NCBI RefSeq assembly: GCF_003269425.1
Contig: NZ_CP030104.1
Span: 1,917,501 to 1,981,500 of the forward strand
DNA length: 64,000 nt
Direction of reading: 5' to 3'
Source of the DNA: Flagellimonas maritima
GTDB lineage: Bacteria > Bacteroidota > Bacteroidia > Flavobacteriales > Flavobacteriaceae
How positions within the stretch are numbered: the stretch's first letter is position 1; every line of letters begins with the position of its first letter. The translations under genes were made by a program, and so were the position numbers. Under the pieces are notes generated by a model. That model had not been told where the DNA came from, searched no databases, and worked only from the letters and a program-made list of their open reading frames with translations. Of the stretch, positions 1 through 9,770 are shown piece after piece.

Positions 1-1690
1 CATCAATCATTACATCCCTACCACTATTATTTTTAGGAAAGGCTATAAAATCCCGAATGGTTTCTTGTCCTCCCAAAATTGCTACAAGCCTGTCCAAACC
101 AAAAGCAATACCACCGTGGGGCGGCGCACCATATTGAAATGCATCCATTAAAAACCCAAACTGTGCCTTTGCTTCCTCTGGAGTAAAACCAAGGTGCTTG
201 AACATGGTCGCCTGTATTTGCTTATCGTGTATACGAATGGAACCTCCGCCTATTTCGTTTCCATTTAAAACTAAATCATAAGCATTGGCCTTTACTTCTC
301 CCGGGTTGGTTTGCAGTAATTCCATTTGTCCTTGTTTAGGAGAAGTAAATGGGTGATGCATGGCATGGTAGGTATTTGTTTCTTCATCAAGTTCCAATAA
401 GGGAAAGTCTACAACCCATAGCGGTGCAAATTCATTGGATTTTCTTAGTCCCAATCGCTCTGCCAATTCCATGCGGAGTGCACTTAATTGAGCCCTTGTT
501 TCATTAATATTTCCCGAAAGAACGCATATAAGGTCTCCTTTTTCTGCGTTTGTTGCTTTTGCCCATTTTGCCAAATCTTCTTGATCATAGAATTTATCTA
601 CAGAAGATTTGTAGGTCCCATCCTCATTACATTTTACATAGACCATGCCCTTGGCCCCTACTTGGGGTCTTTTGACCCAATCTATAAGTTTATCAATTTC
701 TTTGCGTGTATAAGAAGCGCCCCCCGGAACTGCTATGCCGACTACCAATTCAGCGGAATTGAACACATTGAAATCTTTATGTTGGCATACTGAATTCAGT
801 TCAGCAAATTGCATTCCAAAGCGAATGTCAGGTTTGTCGTTACCGTACAAGCGCAGGGCTTCATCGTAGGTCATTCTTGGGAAATCACCTGAATCTACGC
901 CGCGGATTTCTTTTAACAGGTGTTTTGTCAATCCTTCAAATGTTTTTAGGATATCTTCTTGCTCCACGAATGCCATTTCACAATCTATTTGGGTGAATTC
1001 GGGTTGCCTGTCCGCTCTTAGGTCTTCATCCCTGAAGCACTTTACTATTTGAAAATATTTGTCCATTCCACCTACCATAAGCAATTGCTTAAAAGTTTGT
1101 GGAGATTGTGGTAGTGCATAGAACTGTCCTTCGTTCATTCGGCTGGGCACCAAAAAGTCTCTTGCGCCTTCAGGTGTCGATTTTATCAAGTATGGGGTCT
1201 CAACTTCTATGAATCCTTGATTTGATAAATAATTGCGGACTTCCATGGTAACCTTGTGCCTGAAAATAAGATTGTCCCTGACCGGTTTTCTTCGAATGTC
1301 CAAATAGCGGTATTTCATTCGAATGTCTTCGCCGCCGTCAGTATCATCATCAATAGTAAATGGAGGTAATATGGATTCGTTCAGCACATCGAGATCAGTA
1401 ACCAATACTTCTATATCACCAGTTGGAATATTGGGGTTCTTAGAAGCTCTTTCTATCACTTTCCCTTTAATTTTTATTACGGTTTCGCGCCCTAAGGATG
1501 ATGCTTTCTCCAAAAGAATTTTAGAGGTACGGTCTTGGTCAAAAACCAACTGGGTCAAGCCATACCGATCACGCAGGTCGACCCAAACAACAAATCCCTT
1601 GTTTCTTACTTTGTGTACCCATCCACTTAATACAACTTCTGACTCAATGTGCGATATCCTTAGATCACCGCAAGTAATGCTTCTAAACAT
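1..1690 (-). CDS. aspS: Aspartyl-tRNA synthetase, 3' end outside window
   Basis: Class II synthetase that charges tRNA-Asp in the cytoplasm. Translating the minus strand from the ATG at 1690 gives [14 protein letters not shown] followed by an OB-fold anticodon-binding domain ([19 protein letters not shown]). Near the left edge the class II motif 3 is visible as [10 protein letters not shown], just before the conserved C-terminal [10 protein letters not shown] region. About 563 codons are present, so only a short tail (about 20 codons in this family) is missing. The gene stands alone here; the 330 bp upstream are AT-rich and hold the promoter of the divergent gene at 2054. Confidence 0.97.
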   Translation of the reverse strand, partial: MFRSITCGDLRISHIESEVVLSGWVHKVRNKGFVVWVDLRDRYGLTQLVFDQDRTSKILLEKASSLGRETVIKIKGKVIERASKNPNIPTGDIEVLVTDLDVLNESILPPFTIDDDTDGGEDIRMKYRYLDIRRKPVRDNLIFRHKVTMEVRNYLSNQGFIEVETPYLIKSTPEGARDFLVPSRMNEGQFYALPQSPQTFKQLLMVGGMDKYFQIVKCFRDEDLRADRQPEFTQIDCEMAFVEQEDILKTFEGLTKHLLKEIRGVDSGDFPRMTYDEALRLYGNDKPDIRFGMQFAELNSVCQHKDFNVFNSAELVVGIAVPGGASYTRKEIDKLIDWVKRPQVGAKGMVYVKCNEDGTYKSSVDKFYDQEDLAKWAKATNAEKGDLICVLSGNINETRAQLSALRMELAERLGLRKSNEFAPLWVVDFPLLELDEETNTYHAMHHPFTSPKQGQMELLQTNPGEVKANAYDLVLNGNEIGGGSIRIHDKQIQATMFKHLGFTPEEAKAQFGFLMDAFQYGAPPHGGIAFGLDRLVAILGGQETIRDFIAFPKNNSGRDVMID

Positions 1691-2004
1691 GTTATTTATC
1701 TGAACGGCAAATTTAATAGGAATAGAAATAATTATAACTAGATATAAGTATTTTATAAGGTATTATAAATCTGGGAGAGATTTTGAATAGTTGAAGAACC
1801 ATAGGAATTAATGTGTTTAACAATCAGAACAAGACTTTAGTACTTGATTTTAAACGCTACACGGCTAAAATTAATCGATAAAATAACTTAAAATTTTTTA
1901 TTAAAAGATATTTAAATAAATGTAAATAAGAAGTTTACAGACTTAAAGTTAATTTAATGTAAATTAATTGTTATTAAAATATGTATTTAATGTAAAATAA
2001 TATT

Positions 2005-2012
2005 TACCTTTG
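2005..2012 (+). promoter_or_regulatory. -7 promoter box (TACCTTTG) of the MORN-repeat gene
   Basis: TACCTTTG fits the Bacteroidetes sigma-A -7 consensus TAnnTTTG. No TTG lies at the usual 17-21 bp upstream, so the -33 part is weak. Expected transcription start is near 2018, about 35 nt before the ATG at 2054. The remainder of the 330-bp gap 1691-2020 is very AT-rich and I see no gene in it. Confidence 0.5.
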
Positions 2013-2053
2013 TATCGTTAATGTTAAAACACAAGTTCAAAACCCATAACATA

Positions 2054-2404
2054 ATGAAGAAAGGAATATTTTTTTTAGCGGTAATGTTTTCGGTTTGTAT
2101 ATATGCTCAAGGCACTGAACCGACTTTGGAAAAAGTTGGGAAAATGGTAAAAGCTACATATTTTCACGAAAACGGTGAAATAGCCCAAACAGGTTATTTA
2201 CTAAAAGGTAAGTTGCATGGACAATGGTTGATGTACAATATAAGTGGTAAAAAAATCGCCTCGGGCAAGTACAACGAAGGTAAAAAGTCTGGTAAATGGT
2301 TCTTTTGGGAAGATCAAATTTTGAAAGAAGTTGATTTTTCAGATAACCGCATCGTCAATGTAAAAAACTGGAATCAATCTGAATTGGTTTCAATAGACAA
2401 ATAA
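2054..2404 (+). CDS. Secreted MORN-repeat (YwqK-like) small protein
   Basis: A 116-residue exported protein. The start at 2054 is preferred over an in-frame ATG at 2021 because it begins directly with a signal peptide (MKKGIFFLAVMFSVCIYAQ) and leaves a normal leader after the -7 box. The mature part carries two to three MORN_2-type units (YFHENGEIAQTGYLLKGK, G-W-x-x-Y-x-x-x-GKKIASGKY, GKWFFW). Relatives are often labelled YwqK-like antitoxin in databases, but no toxin partner is seen here, so that label should not be read as a function. Followed by a strong terminator. Confidence 0.8.
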   Translation: MKKGIFFLAVMFSVCIYAQGTEPTLEKVGKMVKATYFHENGEIAQTGYLLKGKLHGQWLMYNISGKKIASGKYNEGKKSGKWFFWEDQILKEVDFSDNRIVNVKNWNQSELVSIDK

Positions 2405-2421
2405 TTTAGTATTGTACATAC

Positions 2422-2459
2422 AAAAAAGTCCGTGCTATAGCGCGGACTTTTTTTTTATT
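2422..2459. terminator. Bidirectional intrinsic terminator
   Basis: AAAAAAGTCCG and CGGACTTTTTTTT form a GC-rich hairpin (GTCCGTGC / GCGCGGAC with one G-T wobble), with an A tract on the left and a T tract on the right. It sits between the convergent MORN-repeat gene and the RND permease, so it can serve both. Confidence 0.85.
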
Positions 2460-2470
2460 TTAAATTATTG

Positions 2471-5400
2471 TTAAGCAGCAATGTCCAATGTTTCTTTGTT
2501 ATTGCTTTCTTTTTTAACCCTATTTTTTTTGATTCTAACTTTTATTCGGTAAACAAGGCTAAAGAGTATGGGTACAACGACCAATGTTAAAAACGTCGCC
2601 ACTATCAATCCATAAATTACTGTCCAGGCCAATGGACCCCAGAAAATAACATTGTCTCCACCAAAGTATATGTTTGGATTGAACTCGCTGAAAAGTGTAA
2701 AGAAGTTAATGTTAAATCCTGTTGCTAAGGGAATTAAACCTAAAATAGTGGTAATTGCCGTAAGTAAAACGGGTCTCAATCTTGCTTTACCACCTTTAAC
2801 TACGGCTTCCATAAAATCTTCGGGTTCCAGTAAGTCCTCTTCCTCGAGATTTAGTGCAGCTTTTTTCCTATCTATCAAGAGTTGGGTATAGTCCAACAAT
2901 ACAACACCATTGTTAACCACAATACCGGCCAATGAAATAATGCCCATCATCGTCATCATGATAACGAAAGCGCTACCAGTAGCAACGATGCCCCCAAAAA
3001 CGCCAATCAAGCTCAAGAAAATAGCCAACATGATGATTCCAGGTTTGGATACAGAATTGAATTGGAAAATCAGTATAAAGAAAATTAAGCCAAGACCTGT
3101 AAAGAATGCACCCATCAGAAATGCCATTTGTTTGTTTTGTTCTTCAATCTGGCCAGTATAATCGACTTTAATATTGTCTGGAATACCTTCAAAATTTTGC
3201 ATTTCATCCTGCACTTTGCTAACAATTGCACCCGCATCTGTAAAACCAGGAGCCAGGGCCGAATAGACAGTAACCACTCTTCTTACATCTCGGTGTTTAA
3301 TTGCGCTAAAACCAGAACTGTTTACCTGTTTTGCAACTGCAGACACAGGAACTTCCTTTATCTGGCCGGATGATTGATCCCTGAACGTAATTTTTTGATT
3401 GAAAATTGCGCTGGTATTATATCTGTTCTGTTCATTAAAGCGAACATATATGTCATAATCCTCTCCGTCTTCCTTATAAATTCCTGCTTTTGCCCCAAAA
3501 ATTGAATTACGTAATTGTTGTCCAACCTGTCCAGTGGCAACGCCCAGCTCTCCTGCCTTCTTTCTATCTACAGCTACAAGCATAGCCGGCTTGGATTTGT
3601 TCACATCGATTTTAAGTTCATCGATTCCCGGAATATTTTTGGAGTTTATGTAATTGCGCATTTTCTCAGCAGAAGCAATTAATTCAGTATAGTCATCGCC
3701 CTCCAATTCAATATTGATGGGATACCCTGCCGGTGGCCCCACAGCATCTTTTTCAACAGATATAGCTACCCCAGGGTATACATCCTTCAAAGCTTCCTGA
3801 ACTTTTTTCAACAACTCATTACTATCAGCTCCCTCTCGGAATTTATATTCACGCATAGTAGCCGTAATCTTTCCTCTATGCGGCATTTCTGCAGCGGAGC
3901 CGCCATCAGTTTGTGGATTGCCAGCTCCTTCACCAACTTGTGATACGGCACTTTCAGTCAAAAAGTTAAAGTCACCGTTCATGTAAGCTTCCTTATTGAT
4001 AATGTCGTAAACACGCTGCTCAATATCCTTGGTGATGGTATTGGTTTTTTTGATATCTGTACCCTCAGGGTATTCGATATAAACAATAATCTGATTGGGA
4101 GTATTATCAGGGAAAAATTCCACTTTGGTTCTCTGACTGCCCACTGATGCACCAAATCCCATGAATGCTATGACTAATAGCACAAATGTTCCTATCGCTA
4201 TAAAAATGGGCTTTCTTCCATTGAGCGAAAATCGAAGTGTTCTTTCATACCAGCGCTCCCACTTTGGTAGAATCTTGTTTTGGAAGCCAGCTGCCCAATT
4301 TCTTAAAAATAGCCTATAACCCCATAACAATATAGCCGTTACGATCATTAAAGTACCCAACGCGCGATAAGCGCCACCAAAAATCAGAATCAATAATCCA
4401 ATGACGCTTATAATTGCGGTAATCCTTATAATCTGCTTCAGTGGCATACTTTTATCTTCTGTCGTCATAAACTTAGAGACCAGAACTGAGTTGAAAAAAA
4501 TCGCTACAAATAAGGAAGAACCCAATACCACGGACAAGGTTACAGGAAAGTAAATCATGAATTGTCCCATTACTCCAGGCCATAGACCAAGTGGAACAAA
4601 CGCAGCTACTGTTGTAAGTGTTGAAATAATAATAGGAAATGCAATTTCCCCAATACCTTTTTTAGCGGCTTCTACTCGCGACATCCCTTCTTCGTCCATT
4701 AAACGATATACGTTTTCTACAACAACGATTCCGTTATCAACCAACATACCCAGACCCATAATCAATCCAAAGAGAATCATGGTGTTCATGGTATAGCCTA
4801 AAAGATTCAATATCATTAAAGACATGAACATGGACATTGGTATCGCAAACCCTACAAATAGCGCATTTTTAAACCCTAAAAAGAACATGAGTACGGTAAC
4901 CACCAAAATGATTCCAAAAATAATGTTGTTGACCAAATCATCTACCTGACCTATGGTCTTTGAGGATTGGTCATTGGCAATGGTTACTTCTACATCTTGT
5001 GGGAAGACATTTTTTACCGCATCGTCAACCATTACCTGAATTTGTTCAGCCGCTGCAACCATGTTTTTCCCTGCACGTTTTTTAACGTCCAGCATGACTA
5101 CAGGATGACCAAATTCCCTGGCAAAAGTTGTTTTATCTTCTTCTTTAAAAGAAACTTTGGCAATATCCTTTAAGTAGATCGGGTTGTTGTTCTCAGACTT
5201 GACCACAAAATTTTCAAGTTCTTCAGGCTCATCGATTTCACCAACAATTCTAATGGTCCTGCGTTGGCCACTCGTAATGAGATTGCCAGCAGAGGTCGTC
5301 ATGTTTTCTCTGCTTATGGTATTAATGATATCATCGAAGCTTACTTGCGCGGCCATCATTTTATAGATATCGACTGCAACTTCCACTTCTTTTTCCTGTA

Positions 5401-5980
5401 CGCCTCTAATATCCACTTGCTTTATTTCCTGCAACCCTTCAATTTCATCTTCCAAATATTCACCATATTCTTTGAGTTTATCTACTGGATAATCACCGGA
5501 AATATTAATGTTCAGGATAGGGATTTCTTCGGACATACTAAGATCGAACACATTCGGCTCGACTTTTGCCCCATTAAAGGTGGGCCAATCTTCCCCAGAA
5601 GTTTCGGTATCCACTTCATCTTTTACTTTTTGCAGGGCAGCTTCTACAGAAATTCTTTCATCAAATTCTACGATAATCATAGAATAATCCTCTTGCGATG
5701 TTGATGTAATCTCGATAACGTTGCTAACCGTTTTAAGGTTGTCTTCCAGCGGATCGGTAATCAGTTTTTCAATATCCTCTGCGGTGTTTCCGGGATATAA
5801 TGAGCTAATATATATTTTGGTTTCCTTTATTTCCGGAAAGCTCTCTCTTGGCATACTAAAATAGGCTGAAGCCCCCAAAAAGAGAATGACGGCAATTAAA
5901 ACATACATCGTTGTTTTATTGTCAATGGCCCAAGACGATAGCTTAAACTCTTTGTCTACTTTTTTCTTTTGTTTGCTCAT
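2471..5980 (-). CDS. RND efflux permease (HAE1/AcrB family)
   Basis: Inner-membrane proton-driven pump subunit of a tripartite exporter, 1169 residues, the normal length or slightly long. Visible: first membrane segment after a short charged N-terminus, two large periplasmic loops, the TM4 region reading GMLVDNGIVVVENV, and the second set of segments with GIVVNNGVVLLDYT. The TM4 acidic pair is Asp-Asn rather than the Asp-Asp of AcrB. It is the last gene of the tetR-outer membrane-adaptor-permease operon but is separated from the adaptor by a 363-bp S23 cassette whose repeat (5986-5996) lies directly upstream of the start codon, so its translation signal may have been changed. Substrate cannot be told. 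Confidence 0.95.
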   Translation of the reverse strand: MSKQKKKVDKEFKLSSWAIDNKTTMYVLIAVILFLGASAYFSMPRESFPEIKETKIYISSLYPGNTAEDIEKLITDPLEDNLKTVSNVIEITSTSQEDYSMIIVEFDERISVEAALQKVKDEVDTETSGEDWPTFNGAKVEPNVFDLSMSEEIPILNINISGDYPVDKLKEYGEYLEDEIEGLQEIKQVDIRGVQEKEVEVAVDIYKMMAAQVSFDDIINTISRENMTTSAGNLITSGQRRTIRIVGEIDEPEELENFVVKSENNNPIYLKDIAKVSFKEEDKTTFAREFGHPVVMLDVKKRAGKNMVAAAEQIQVMVDDAVKNVFPQDVEVTIANDQSSKTIGQVDDLVNNIIFGIILVVTVLMFFLGFKNALFVGFAIPMSMFMSLMILNLLGYTMNTMILFGLIMGLGMLVDNGIVVVENVYRLMDEEGMSRVEAAKKGIGEIAFPIIISTLTTVAAFVPLGLWPGVMGQFMIYFPVTLSVVLGSSLFVAIFFNSVLVSKFMTTEDKSMPLKQIIRITAIISVIGLLILIFGGAYRALGTLMIVTAILLWGYRLFLRNWAAGFQNKILPKWERWYERTLRFSLNGRKPIFIAIGTFVLLVIAFMGFGASVGSQRTKVEFFPDNTPNQIIVYIEYPEGTDIKKTNTITKDIEQRVYDIINKEAYMNGDFNFLTESAVSQVGEGAGNPQTDGGSAAEMPHRGKITATMREYKFREGADSNELLKKVQEALKDVYPGVAISVEKDAVGPPAGYPINIELEGDDYTELIASAEKMRNYINSKNIPGIDELKIDVNKSKPAMLVAVDRKKAGELGVATGQVGQQLRNSIFGAKAGIYKEDGEDYDIYVRFNEQNRYNTSAIFNQKITFRDQSSGQIKEVPVSAVAKQVNSSGFSAIKHRDVRRVVTVYSALAPGFTDAGAIVSKVQDEMQNFEGIPDNIKVDYTGQIEEQNKQMAFLMGAFFTGLGLIFFILIFQFNSVSKPGIIMLAIFLSLIGVFGGIVATGSAFVIMMTMMGIISLAGIVVNNGVVLLDYTQLLIDRKKAALNLEEEDLLEPEDFMEAVVKGGKARLRPVLLTAITTILGLIPLATGFNINFFTLFSEFNPNIYFGGDNVIFWGPLAWTVIYGLIVATFLTLVVVPILFSLVYRIKVRIKKNRVKKESNNKETLDIAA

Positions 5981-5985
5981 ATTTA

Positions 5986-5996
5986 AGTCTTTAGTC
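5986..5996. repeat. Inverted repeat, left copy, flanking S23 cassette
   Basis: AGTCTTTAGTC is the exact reverse complement of GACTAAAGACT at 6391-6401. The two copies bracket the four-helix-bundle gene. Further TAGTC/GACTA units surround each copy, including the small palindrome GTCTATAGTTGATAGAC just inside this one. Confidence 0.8.
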
Positions 5997-6019
5997 TATA
6001 GTTGATAGACGTTAGTTTT

Positions 6020-6382
6020 TTATTTCTTAAGATAGTTTTGAAGGCTTGTCAACATTTTTGATAATTCAACAAGTTGACTTTTTAATTTCATTTCCTTGTG
6101 GTTTGAAATATATGCTTGTCTACGTGCGATAGTTATACGAACAACACTTTCTTTAATAGAACCCATAGCGATTTGTAAAAATCTATTGAACTGAGCGTTG
6201 GTATCTCCAGCACCTTCAGCAATGTTCAAAGGAATGGATGTGGACGCCCTTGTAAATTGAGATGTTAGTCTATAGGTTTCCTCTTTTGGAAATTCTTTGC
6301 ATAGTTCATAGACATCATCCACAAAATCTAAGGATTTTTGATACACTTTTAAATCTTCAAAAGAGAAGTGAGCAGAGTTCAT
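6020..6382 (-). CDS. Four helix bundle protein (S23/23S rRNA IVP family)
   Basis: 120 residues, full length for the family of proteins first found inside intervening sequences of 23S rRNA genes. Typical signatures are present: FEDLKVYQKSLDFVDDVYEL near the start, LTSQFTRASTSIPLNIAEGAG in the middle, FLQIAMGSIKESV after it. All-alpha, no known catalytic residues; the family's biochemical role is not established. It is inserted inside the efflux operon in the same orientation and is bracketed by the inverted repeat 5986-5996/6391-6401, which suggests it arrived as a compact cassette. Confidence 0.9.
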   Translation of the reverse strand: MNSAHFSFEDLKVYQKSLDFVDDVYELCKEFPKEETYRLTSQFTRASTSIPLNIAEGAGDTNAQFNRFLQIAMGSIKESVVRITIARRQAYISNHKEMKLKSQLVELSKMLTSLQNYLKK

Positions 6383-6390
6383 AGACTATC

Positions 6391-6401
6391 GACTAAAGAC
6401 T
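6391..6401. repeat. Inverted repeat, right copy, flanking S23 cassette
   Basis: GACTAAAGACT, the exact inverse of 5986-5996. The stop codon of the adaptor gene (6400-6402) lies in the edge of this repeat, so the last few adaptor codons probably come from the inserted sequence. Confidence 0.8.
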
Positions 6402-7575
6402 ATATACTATTTTTGATTCTAACTTTTTGCCCTTCTTTTACACTCCTGGCACCTTCGTCTATAACCCCGTCGCCATTGTTTATCCCAGACAGCACCTCAA
6501 CATAATCTCCTTGGGTTTTCCCGGTGGTAATGATTTTCTTAGTGGCGATAGCTTCGGAAGAAACCGAATCGTTCTCTACCAAATAAACATATTGTTGTCC
6601 TGCGGCATTTTCAGATACAATGCTTTGGGGAATCAAAATAGCGCTTTCATTGGTATAGTCGTTTATCATAACTCTAGCTGTTAAATTTGGCTTTATCCTA
6701 CCATCGCTGCTTGGAACAGGAATCTCCACTGTGAAGGACCTATTGCTTGGATTGATAAAATTACCAGTTTGTCTTACTTTTGTTGTGACGCTGTCACCCA
6801 GTACGGGAAAATAAACATTTACATTTTTTCCCACAGTTACGGTTGGCAGATGACTTTCAGGTACCTCTACTTCAATGTACATGTTAGATAGGTTGACTAT
6901 CCTAAAAACTTCAGAACCAGGGCCTGGTGCCACTACAGTTCCCTGATCTTTTATTACATCGTCAATAATACCGGAAAATGGAGCTCTAATAGTTGATTTA
7001 GAAACTTGGCTCTGCATCTGTTTTACAGCACTTTCTTGTGCTTCGTAAGTTGTTTTTGCTTGTAAGTATTGAATTTCTGAGCCAATATTCTGTTCCCAAA
7101 GTCTCTTTTGGCGTTCAAAAGTGGTCTTGGCCAATTCAGATTGTGTTTTCATTTGTGCCAACTGGCTCGATAATCCCCCATCATCTATGGAGGCCAACAA
7201 TTGCCCTTTTGAAACCTTTTGCCCCTCTTTTACATAGACGCGTTGTAATGTCCCGGATATTTCTGGGTAAATGAGTACGTTCTGTTTGGTCATTACATCG
7301 CCTTGAAGTTCCAAATAGTGATCGAAGTTTTCAGATTTTGCTTCTATGGTAGTTACTAAAGGGAGCTTTGCATTATCATCTAAAGTTGCAATAGCGGAAT
7401 CAAGTAATTGCACTTTACTTTCCAATGCTTTTTGCTGTTCTGAAATCTCACTCTGTTTAGCGCGCATGGCATCCAGATCGTTGCTGGCAATAACGCTTTC
7501 CACGGAATTTTTATCGCCTTCTCCACATGAAGATAAAACGAATACCGCTAGTAATGAATATATAATTGTTTTCAT
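6400..7575 (-). CDS. RND efflux periplasmic adaptor (membrane fusion lipoprotein)
   Basis: 391 residues. Links the permease to the outer-membrane channel. N-terminus MKTIIYSLLAVFVLSSCGEG has a lipobox (LSSC), so it should be lipid-anchored. A coiled-coil hairpin follows (roughly residues 30-65 and 130-185), then the lipoyl half-motifs (GTLQRVYVKEGQKVSKGQLL and TIRAPFSGIIDDVIKDQGT), beta-barrel and membrane-proximal domains. It starts 22 bp after the channel gene and its last codons overlap the S23 cassette repeat. HlyD/AcrA-type family assignment is firm; transported substrate unknown. Confidence 0.94.
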   Translation of the reverse strand: MKTIIYSLLAVFVLSSCGEGDKNSVESVIASNDLDAMRAKQSEISEQQKALESKVQLLDSAIATLDDNAKLPLVTTIEAKSENFDHYLELQGDVMTKQNVLIYPEISGTLQRVYVKEGQKVSKGQLLASIDDGGLSSQLAQMKTQSELAKTTFERQKRLWEQNIGSEIQYLQAKTTYEAQESAVKQMQSQVSKSTIRAPFSGIIDDVIKDQGTVVAPGPGSEVFRIVNLSNMYIEVEVPESHLPTVTVGKNVNVYFPVLGDSVTTKVRQTGNFINPSNRSFTVEIPVPSSDGRIKPNLTARVMINDYTNESAILIPQSIVSENAAGQQYVYLVENDSVSSEAIATKKIITTGKTQGDYVEVLSGINNGDGVIDEGARSVKEGQKVRIKNSI

Positions 7576-7597
7576 GATGGTATGGTTTTCTTTTTGA

Positions 7598-8932
7598 TTA
7601 TTGATTCAATATGTTTTCCAGGTCTGTTTTTCTATTGATTACGTCTACCATGGATTGTAGATATTCTTGTTGTGTGGTATAGAGCTGTGTCTGTGCCTGT
7701 CTTAATTCAAAACTGGTGGCAATACCTTCTGAGTATTTTATTTGGTTCTTGTTTTCAATGCGCTCTGCAAGTCTTAGGTTTTCTTTTGAGGTACCGTATT
7801 CCTCAATGGCCAAAATATAATCGCTTTTTGCAGTTTCCAATTGTAGGCGAATTTGCTCTTCGGCCTCTGTTAATTGTGTTTTTGCTTTTTCCAAAGCTAT
7901 TTTGGCTCTCTGTGTGCTAGCACTTCTTCCCAATGAACTAAAAATTGGAATATTCAAGTCTACCCCAAAGTTTGAAAAAGCAAACCAGTCTTGTCCGCGG
8001 TCCAAAAAAGTAAAACTATCTCCAAAGGAAAGTCCACCATAGTTAATAAAAGCATTTAAAGTTGGCAAAGCCCTACTTTTTGCCAGTTTTAATTCGTAGA
8101 AGCGTTGTTCATTTAAATTGTTGGCAAGCTTAAAGTCAACATTGTTTTCCATTTTTAATTCTGCATCCAATACGCCCAAATCTATTTTTTCTTGGGCGAG
8201 GTCATCCAAATCTTCCGTTAAAGTTGTAGGAGAACCAATAGGCAATCCCATGATTAGATTTAGCATCTGAAGCGTTATTTTTTCTAATCGTTTGGCGTTT
8301 TTTAACTGATTTTCTATTGATGATAGTGTAATCTGCAATTGGTCCACACTTTCTTCGTCTCCAAGTCCGTTTTCAAAAATCCGTTTAGTTTCAAAAAGAT
8401 TCTTTTCTAAAGTGGCCTTATTGTTTTCAGAAATCAACACACTCTCTTGGGCTAGAAGCACATTTCCATAGGCCTCTACTACCGCTTTGCGAACATCCAA
8501 GTCCGTTTTTTCCTTGTTATTTTGACTATAGCTCAAAAAAGCTTTAGTTGCTTGTACGCCTACAATATATGAGCCGTCGAAGATTTGCTGTCTTAAAGTA
8601 GCGGTAGCAGTGGCTTGTTGGGGCTGTCCAAAAACAACTTCGACAAAAGTGCCGGGCTCACCATCTGGTATAATTTCTCCAGGTAGCTGAACTACTTGTT
8701 GTTCCAATTGGTTTAGATAGTTAACGGTTCCATCTATCTGTGGCAGTCCTGTAGCAATGGTTTCCCATTTTTGTTTTTGGGCATCTACAATATCCCTATC
8801 GGCATTGATAGCCTTATAGTTATTTTGTAGGGCATAAATAATGGCTTCGTCAAGACTAAAATTATTTGGACTTTCCTGGGCATTGGAAAGACAAGGCAAA
8901 ATTAATAAGAAACATAAAGTGATGATTCGCAT
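7598..8932 (-). CDS. TolC-family outer membrane efflux channel
   Basis: 444 residues with a cleavable signal peptide (MRIITLCFLLILPCLSNAQ). The rest shows the duplicated pattern of long alternating alpha-helices and short beta strands of the outer membrane efflux protein family, for example EKTDLDVRKAVVEAYGNVLL and the second-repeat equivalent LEKAKTQLTEAEEQIRLQLE. The start codon is separated from the tetR stop by one base or less, so the two are translationally coupled. Works with the adaptor at 6400-7575 and the permease at 2471-5980. Confidence 0.93.
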   Translation of the reverse strand: MRIITLCFLLILPCLSNAQESPNNFSLDEAIIYALQNNYKAINADRDIVDAQKQKWETIATGLPQIDGTVNYLNQLEQQVVQLPGEIIPDGEPGTFVEVVFGQPQQATATATLRQQIFDGSYIVGVQATKAFLSYSQNNKEKTDLDVRKAVVEAYGNVLLAQESVLISENNKATLEKNLFETKRIFENGLGDEESVDQLQITLSSIENQLKNAKRLEKITLQMLNLIMGLPIGSPTTLTEDLDDLAQEKIDLGVLDAELKMENNVDFKLANNLNEQRFYELKLAKSRALPTLNAFINYGGLSFGDSFTFLDRGQDWFAFSNFGVDLNIPIFSSLGRSASTQRAKIALEKAKTQLTEAEEQIRLQLETAKSDYILAIEEYGTSKENLRLAERIENKNQIKYSEGIATSFELRQAQTQLYTTQQEYLQSMVDVINRKTDLENILNQ

Positions 8933-9538
8933 TTATTCTTGGTTTGAGTTGATGATTGCGTTTAATATTTTTCTTCCTTTTGGGGTTACGATTCCCCTTA
9001 AGTGATATTCTAGGTAATAGTCCTCGAGTTCAACTTTTGTAAACATGGTCGATGGAAAAAGGTCGAGATCACCGAGGCTTACCGCTCCGGAGAAGTAGAT
9101 GCGCGCCACAAACTGTATGTTCAGGTTTTCGCGATATATTCCTATTTCCATTCCTCGTCTTATATTATCGACCACGCATTCCTGCATAACTTCGAACTCT
9201 TTCTTTTTTAAGGTTTCGAAAATTTTTGGATAATATTTTCGAAGTTGGTACTGCGGTGATGATTTCTCGTCTTTTAAATGTAACATCACGAACTTTTTGA
9301 TTTCGTATAATTCTTCGATCGGATTTTTTTTAAGAGCGATAATGTCATCGATTCCGTCAGAAATACAGTAGAACAGATCCATGGTGCTTTCCTCTATGAG
9401 TTTGGTCTTATTCTCAAAATGAGAATAAATTGTCTTTTTTGAAATCCCCATTTCATTTGCCAGATCATCCATGGTAACACTCTTAAAACCTAGGTTAAGG
9501 AATAAATCTGTAGCTCTGTGTAATATTTTTTCTCTCAT
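8933..9538 (-). CDS. TetR/AcrR-family repressor of the efflux operon
   Basis: 201 residues from the ATG at 9538 (MREKILHRATDLFLNLGFKS). This start is preferred to one 13 codons upstream because it begins at the conserved first helix and because the -7 box at 9548-9555 lies between the two. The helix-turn-helix is clear: VTMDDLANEMGISKKTIYSHFENKTKL. The C-terminal ligand domain is all-alpha. First gene of the operon, and a 9-bp inverted repeat overlaps its promoter, so autorepression of the whole pump operon is the likely circuit. Confidence 0.93.
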   Translation of the reverse strand: MREKILHRATDLFLNLGFKSVTMDDLANEMGISKKTIYSHFENKTKLIEESTMDLFYCISDGIDDIIALKKNPIEELYEIKKFVMLHLKDEKSSPQYQLRKYYPKIFETLKKKEFEVMQECVVDNIRRGMEIGIYRENLNIQFVARIYFSGAVSLGDLDLFPSTMFTKVELEDYYLEYHLRGIVTPKGRKILNAIINSNQE

Positions 9539-9547
9539 ATTGAGCGC

Positions 9548-9588
9548 CAAAAATAAACATGGAAACTTTAGAAACAAAAAAAGTTTCC
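9548..9588 (-). promoter_or_regulatory. Promoter with overlapping TetR-type operator
   Basis: On the minus strand TTTG (9578-9575) and TATTTTTG (9555-9548) are separated by 19 bp, a full Bacteroidetes -33/-7 promoter. The inverted repeat GGAAACTTT (9561-9569) / AAAGTTTCC (9580-9588), 10 bp apart, lies across the -33 element and the spacer. Transcription should begin about 3-5 nt before the tetR ATG, so the mRNA is almost leaderless. Confidence 0.75.
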
Positions 9589-9770
9589 AAAGTTTTACAT
9601 TTTTTTAACGTCCTGTTTGTTTTCAATATTCTTACCATGATCAACACTAAGAAGACGAAAATGTGAATTTATTTTGGACTGAATTGTCGTTTTATTTCCT
9701 GAATACATGAAAATATATGCTGTATTAGCTTTCATCCTTCTTCTTACAATGGAAACACTATTTCTGGAAA

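Noticed and set aside
2054..2404. YwqK antitoxin of a toxin-antitoxin pair
   Set aside because: Exported MORN-repeat protein with no neighbouring toxin gene; the database label is not supported.
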